DNA of 7,968 nt. Origin: UBA1563 sp041667115 (GTDB lineage Bacteria; Bacteroidota; Ignavibacteria; Ignavibacteriales; Ignavibacteriaceae). The notes beneath the pieces were generated by a model that saw only the letters and a program-made list of their open reading frames with translations, had not been told where the DNA came from and searched no databases. The first letter of the stretch is position 1, and each line of letters starts with the position of its first letter. The stretch covers positions 1-7,968 of the forward strand of contig JBAYFO010000093.1 of the NCBI GenBank assembly GCA_041667115.1, read 5' to 3'. Below are positions 5,704 through 7,968 of the stretch, piece after piece. Position numbers and translations under genes: made by a program.

Positions 5704-6250
5704 AAGATAAAAAAACCTTAACGGTAATTAAAAGGATGTGAAAATATTTTATTAGAGAAGAGAAAAAGAAGTGATTTTAAGAAGAAGCAAAAGAGTGAAA
5801 CATTTGATTAAACCATACAGTTTACCAAATACCCACCTTTACCGGGGAGACGTTTTTGTTTTCTGAAATGAATAATAGCAGCGGCTTAACCTCAACCATC
5901 ACCCATCATCCCTCAAACATATTACATCAACCATCATAGAAGTAACCTTTCCTTTAAGCAAAATGATCTAACAAGAGATACGCTTAGCGCCTCCAATGTT
6001 GTAAGTGAATAGAACGCCCCAACAGGCTTTTTCCACACCTTAGGATTTTGCCCAAAGGTATACAAAGAAAAAACACCACAAATTCAATTATCTAAATAAA
6101 AACAACCGGGAAAGATTCAACTATTCAAAGAACATTCCCGCCTTAACGGGATTCTCAACATTTGTTGCATTAAACATAAACATCAATTTTTATTTATGCA
6201 AGCAATATTTTTAAATAAGAATATTTTTATTTTTTTTCATCTGCCCTTCA
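5704..6250. other. about 550 bp without a recognisable gene
   Basis: Stops interrupt all frames and I see no codon pattern or ribosome site supporting a gene. Small items are present: a hairpin TCCCG-CCTTAA-CGGGA at 6136-6151, an inverted pair TTGCAT (6165-6170)/ATGCAA (6196-6201), a CAACCATCA-like cluster around 5890-5940, and a very AT-rich stretch at 6185-6240. It may be decayed sequence or partly the left flank of the IS110 element. Confidence 0.5.
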
Positions 6251-6264
6251 AATCTTCGTGTCCC

Positions 6265-6279
6265 TCTGCCAAAGGCAGA
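6265..6279. repeat. mini-hairpin TCTGCC-AAA-GGCAGA
   Basis: A perfect 6-bp stem with an AAA loop. It is lodged between two TTCGTG motifs (6255 and 6284). It matches the minus strand of the hairpin at 4118-4132 except that a T:A pair here is C:G there, a compensated change. Confidence 0.6.
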
Positions 6280-6283
6280 CAAG

Positions 6284-6349
6284 TTCGTGAAATCCTTCGT
6301 GATTCTTCGTGAAATCCTTCGTGGTTCTTCGTGAAATCCTTCGTGATTC
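6284..6349. repeat. three tandem copies of a 22-bp TTCGTG repeat
   Basis: Units at 6284-6305, 6306-6327 and 6328-6349 are identical except for one A to G change in the middle unit. Each begins TTCGTGAAATCC and contains a second TTCGTG. An additional TTCGTG lies at 6255. The array stops about 50 bases before the structured left end of the IS110 element and could be its target environment. Confidence 0.85.
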
Positions 6350-6377
6350 TTGTATGTTAAATGTTATAAAAAAGTTC

Positions 6378-6404
6378 TTTGAAATATTGAATAAAATAGT
6401 TTCC
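6378..6404 (+). promoter_or_regulatory. candidate promoter for the IS110 guide RNA
   Basis: TTTG at 6378-6381 (in GTTCTTTGAAATATTG) resembles the -33 box, and TAGTTTCC at 6397-6404 the -7 box (TAnnTTTG), of Bacteroidota housekeeping promoters. The spacing is 15 bases, shorter than the usual 19 or so, which weakens the call. A start near 6408-6412 would coincide with the first stem of the predicted RNA. In circularised IS110 elements a junction promoter may be used instead. Confidence 0.3.
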
Positions 6405-6535
6405 TTTACGGAAGAGAAGGTTCGTGGGATGGGTCTAAGAACCCGACACGAAGTTTTTTCCTTCCGTCAGGTTTAAGTCGAGGAATAACTTGGTACTTGG
6501 ATACCGTATTAGACAAGACTGATGATTCCTGACAA
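6397..6535 (+). ncRNA. putative IS110 bridge RNA (target and donor guide)
   Basis: IS110 recombinases are known to use an RNA from the element's noncoding end, with two loops that pair to target and donor DNA. Here two stem-loops follow each other. First: ACGGAAG (6408-6414) with CTTCCGT (6461-6467), then a GU-rich helix, TTCGTG (6421-6426) with CACGAA (6447-6452), an asymmetric internal loop, and GGGT (6431-6434) with ACCC (6441-6444) around CTAAGA. Second: GTC (6466-6468) with GAC (6531-6533), AGGAAT (6481-6486) with ATTCCT (6525-6530), a large internal loop, and GGTA (6492-6495) with TACC (6502-6505) around CTTGGA. Position, size and two-loop layout fit; the ends and the guide segments are inferred. 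Confidence 0.6.
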
Positions 6536-6567
6536 CACTTATTTATTAACCAAACTATAGGTTTTCT

Positions 6568-7968
6568 ATGAAAAACTATTTTCTCGGTATTGACGTGAGC
6601 AAAGGGTACTCAGACTTTGTTCTACTGAATGAGAAAAAACAAACGGTTTTAGAAAGCTTCCAGCTAGACGATACATTTGAAGGACACAACAAGCTTTTCA
6701 AGATCTTATCTGAGTTCTTTACGCAGCAGCCGGATACAAAAATATTTGCCGCTGTAGAATCAACCGGCGGGTATGAGAACAATTGGTATCACTTGTTGCA
6801 CAAGTATCAAGGACAGTTGAATATTTCTGTTGCCAGGCTTAATCCCTACGGTGTAAACTATAACAGCAAAGCGGATTTGAAAAGAATTAAGACTGACGCT
6901 ATTAGCGCAAGAAGTATAGCAGAGTATCTCATCAGTCATCCGGAGAAAGTAAGCTACCAAACAGAAGACTACTTTGCTTCTCTCCGCAGACAATGGACTT
7001 TTATCAAGATGCTTACTAAACAAAGAGTACAACTGTTAAACCAACTCGAGTCTCTGCTTTATGTTGCCAACACAGAAATCCTTTATCATTGCCGCAACAA
7101 AGTAAATCTTTGGACGCTAAAGCTGTTGAAACAGCACCCTACGGCAAAACATCTAGCAAAAGCAAGAGTAAGCACAATCTCTAAGATCCCTTACCTCACC
7201 GAAGCCTTAGCCAAAGAACTCATCAATAAAGCAAAGCAATCTGTTGCTTCAGAAACAGATGATACGATGGCAGAGATTATTACCGCTACGGTAAACCAAA
7301 TTCTTTCTTTACGTAAAACAATCTGTTTACAAGTAAAGCAACTCCAGAGCAATTGTAATTTGCCGGAAGTAACTCTACTTAAGAGTTTTTCGGGAATAGC
7401 TGATTATTCTGCCGTTGGGTTACTTATCGAAATCGGTTCGGTTGAGAGATTTTCTTCTGTAAAAAAACTTGCTTGTTTCTTTGGAGTACATCCCGTCTTT
7501 AGCCAGAGCGGTGACAAGATAAGTGGCTATAGAATGAGTAAGAGAGGAAGAAAAGAGCCCCGGCAGATTTTGTTTAATGTTGCCAGGTTTGCTATTGTTC
7601 ATAATCCGCTGATCAAAGAGATTTATATCGATCACTTGAAAAAAGGAATGTCGAAGATGGCGGCTATCGGTGCCATCATGCACAAGATACTTAGGATTGT
7701 TTACGGCATCTTAAAAAACAAGACTCCTTTTAACCCAGAGATTGATAGAGCAAACAGACTAAGAAACTTAAGCAAGAAAAACGAGGAATCATTGGTCGTT
7801 AATAAAATGCTTGAACCAATTGATTGTAAAGCACCGGTTAGTAGAAGACAATTAAAAAAGAGAAAAGAGCAAGAGAAGTCCCAAAATCTTAAACCGCTGA
7901 ACGCGGAACAGATTGTTTCTGTTTTTGCGGGATCAGACTCTCGCTCCTTTCCGTTTGCTTCAACTCAA
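6568..7968 (+). CDS. IS110-family transposase (RNA-guided DEDD recombinase), 3' end beyond window
   Basis: The frame is open for 467 codons to the window edge. Residues 5-121 form the RuvC-like DEDD domain: Asp9 in FLGIDVSK, Glu64 in AVESTGGYE, Asp110 in IKTDAIS. The fourth acid expected three residues on is Ser113. A helical linker (about 125-260) follows. The C-terminal transposase_20 domain starts at LLKSFSGIADYSAVG (270-284) and includes SQSGD (312-316) with Ser314, the residue matching the catalytic serine of this family, and RMSKRGRKEPRQILF. A basic C-terminal tail beyond about residue 390 makes it longer than the usual 330-400. The protein excises and inserts the element, guided by the RNA upstream. 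The start is supported by its fit to the family N-terminus; the ribosome site (AGG at 6559-6561) is weak. The frame is undamaged, so the element may be active. Confidence 0.93.
   Translation, partial: MKNYFLGIDVSKGYSDFVLLNEKKQTVLESFQLDDTFEGHNKLFKILSEFFTQQPDTKIFAAVESTGGYENNWYHLLHKYQGQLNISVARLNPYGVNYNSKADLKRIKTDAISARSIAEYLISHPEKVSYQTEDYFASLRRQWTFIKMLTKQRVQLLNQLESLLYVANTEILYHCRNKVNLWTLKLLKQHPTAKHLAKARVSTISKIPYLTEALAKELINKAKQSVASETDDTMAEIITATVNQILSLRKTICLQVKQLQSNCNLPEVTLLKSFSGIADYSAVGLLIEIGSVERFSSVKKLACFFGVHPVFSQSGDKISGYRMSKRGRKEPRQILFNVARFAIVHNPLIKEIYIDHLKKGMSKMAAIGAIMHKILRIVYGILKNKTPFNPEIDRANRLRNLSKKNEESLVVNKMLEPIDCKAPVSRRQLKKRKEQEKSQNLKPLNAEQIVSVFAGSDSRSFPFASTQ

Larger units (their letters stand above)
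6360..7968 (+). mobile_element. IS110-family insertion sequence, left end and transposase, partial
   Basis: The element is defined by its IS110-type transposase gene and by the structured noncoding left end before it. IS110 elements lack long terminal inverted repeats and target duplications, so the exact left boundary cannot be read here; 6360 is a guess based on the end of the TTCGTG repeats. The right end lies beyond the window. The long 5' noncoding part with an RNA-like fold places it with the IS110 group in which the guide RNA precedes the gene, rather than the IS1111 group. Confidence 0.8.

Noticed and set aside
5506..5721. Plus-strand 71-codon open frame inside the 21-bp array
   Set aside because: It starts at a TTG within a repeat core, lacks a ribosome site, and exists because the period is a multiple of three; kept as a finding on possible gene decay, not as a gene.
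5868..5939. Plus-strand frame of 23 codons from an ATG (MNNSSGLTST...)
   Set aside because: No ribosome site, low-complexity CAACCATCA-like sequence, and no sign of coding constraint.
6576..7032. Two minus-strand open frames (6576-6782 and 6760-7032)
   Set aside because: Both are antisense to the strongly supported IS110 transposase and have no features of their own.
7420..7683. Minus-strand open frame of 87 codons
   Set aside because: Antisense to the conserved C-terminal domain of the transposase; a shadow frame.

Overview
The window looks like an accessory stretch of an AT-rich Gram-negative genome from the Bacteroidota/Ignavibacteriota side of the tree. This is inference. It rests on the lipoprotein with an acidic tail right after its lipidated Cys, on mostly weak Shine-Dalgarno sequences, and on dispersed hairpins with a GAGCGAAGTCGA loop of a type I associate with that group.

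Left part (1-4783). All genes are on the minus strand. In transcription order they are: a helical plus fibronectin-III protein (4783-4160), a three-helix membrane protein (3868-3335), a tight two-gene operon (3188-1562), a broken gene remnant (1514-1301) and an outer lipoprotein (1149-109). The operon pairs a 213-aa protein carrying an RNxxxH (HEPN-type) motif with a Clp-fold serine protease of the SDH/S49-like type, one base apart. Two families of direct repeats separate these modules. Repeat A (about 105 bp, two copies) contains a nested hairpin whose inner stem changes by compensation. Repeat B (about 30 bp, two copies) brackets the remnant.

Middle part (4784-6350). There is no convincing gene of normal size. 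It holds a micro-ORF with a strong ribosome site, two fixed-loop/variable-stem hairpins, a 21-unit array of a 21-bp repeat centred on CCTTAAGG, about 540 bp of unassigned sequence, and three copies of a 22-bp TTCGTG repeat.

Right part (about 6360-7968, plus strand). This is the left end and transposase gene of an IS110-family element. The gene is still open at the window edge. The roughly 150 bp before it fold into two successive bulged stem-loops, as expected for the bridge RNA that guides target and donor recognition in IS110 elements. The recombinase lacks the last acidic residue of the DEDD motif at its usual place (KTDAIS instead of KTDxxD).

The most rewarding leads are the putative bridge RNA with its unusual recombinase, the 21-bp palindrome array, the covarying repeat A, and the HEPN-like/protease operon.
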